Positions 63,845 through 64,000 of a DNA stretch of 64,000 nt are shown here, piece by piece. Under the pieces are notes generated by a model. It ran no database searches and was not told where the DNA came from. It saw nothing but the letters and a program-made list of their open reading frames with translations. The position numbers and the translations under genes were made by a program. Position 1 is the first letter of the stretch; each line of letters starts with the position of its first letter. The stretch lies in the NCBI GenBank assembly GCA_963457665.1, contig OY735207.1, positions 59,907,613 to 59,971,612 on the forward strand, given 5' to 3'. This DNA comes from Thysanoteuthis rhombus. Lineage: Eukaryota > Mollusca > Cephalopoda > Oegopsida > Thysanoteuthidae.

Positions 63845-63990
63845 CAAAAAATTGGATTTTTCCCCCAAAATTGGATTTTTCCCCCAAAATTGGATCTTTC
63901 CCCCAAAATTGGATTTTTCCCCCAAAATTGGATCTTTCCCCCAAAATTGGATTTTTCCCCCAAAATTGGATTTTTCCCCCCAAATTGGAT
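63845..63990 (+). repeat. Minisatellite, 19 bp unit, eight copies
   Basis: Unit AAAATTGGATTTTTCCCCC, with TTGGA recurring exactly every 19 bp from 63852 to 63985. A few T/C changes separate units. The minus strand stays open as repeated Gly/Lys/Asn-rich text because no unit frame contains a stop; this is not evidence for a gene. The array reaches close to the window edge. Confidence 0.92.
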
Positions 63991-64000
63991 TATGCCATGT

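Noticed and set aside
63762-63983. Gly/Lys/Asn repeat protein on the minus strand
   Set aside because: It is explained by translation of the stop-free 19 bp minisatellite.
1-64000. CRISPR arrays, operons or bacterial features
   Set aside because: Spliced genes, SINEs and microsatellites show animal nuclear DNA. The only regular array (19 bp) has no spacers.

Overview
The window is AT-rich animal DNA with introns, many microsatellites and scattered transposon remains. One large gene on the minus strand accounts for all the coding sequence I can support. It encodes a TDRD12/Yb-type protein of the piRNA pathway, with Tudor domains around a DEAD-box-like helicase. The many short introns, the (TA)n tracts and the mix of tRNA-derived SINEs, mariner, hAT and MITE copies fit an invertebrate, perhaps a lophotrochozoan or mollusc. 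The species is a guess.

Layout. From 49769 down to 127 I could chain 38 coding exons on the minus strand. All have AG/GT borders and matching phases, giving about 2617 codons before the gene runs off the left edge. Order in the protein: start (49.77 kb); extended Tudor domain 1 (48.1-42.5 kb); two giant exons (41.5-39.2 and 32.6-30.8 kb) encoding a disordered linker of about 1360 residues; helicase core RecA1 (27.9-20.5 kb) and RecA2 (19.5-16.9 kb); a CCCH zinc finger (16.2-15.0 kb); Tudor 2 (14.1-9.5 kb); Tudor 3 (7.8-3.2 kb); and a C-terminal stretch (1.8-0.1 kb) that continues outside. The helicase keeps its Walker A motif, but most other DEAD-box motifs are altered. Only Tudor 3 has the full set of aromatic-cage residues. 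This suggests a scaffold that reads dimethyl-arginine on PIWI-type partners rather than a processive helicase.

Introns. They hold a nearly full-length but broken mariner (21.8-22.8 kb), six of seven copies of a 300-450 bp MITE-like family, several tRNA-derived SINE pieces, TIR elements of the TATAAGATGCA type, and tandem repeats. One MITE copy fills almost all of a 340 bp intron.

Upstream flank (50-64 kb). There is a possible 5' UTR exon near 51.9-52.2 kb. Beyond it lie two LTR-like 1 kb repeats in inverted orientation (53.1-55.7 kb), a decayed hAT transposase of the ZBED5/SCAND3 type (57.5-60.0 kb), a 150 bp tandem duplication (60.0-60.3 kb), a seventh MITE copy (61.2-61.7 kb), a SINE cluster (62.8-63.7 kb) and a precise 19 bp minisatellite at the right edge. 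I recognise no other host gene.
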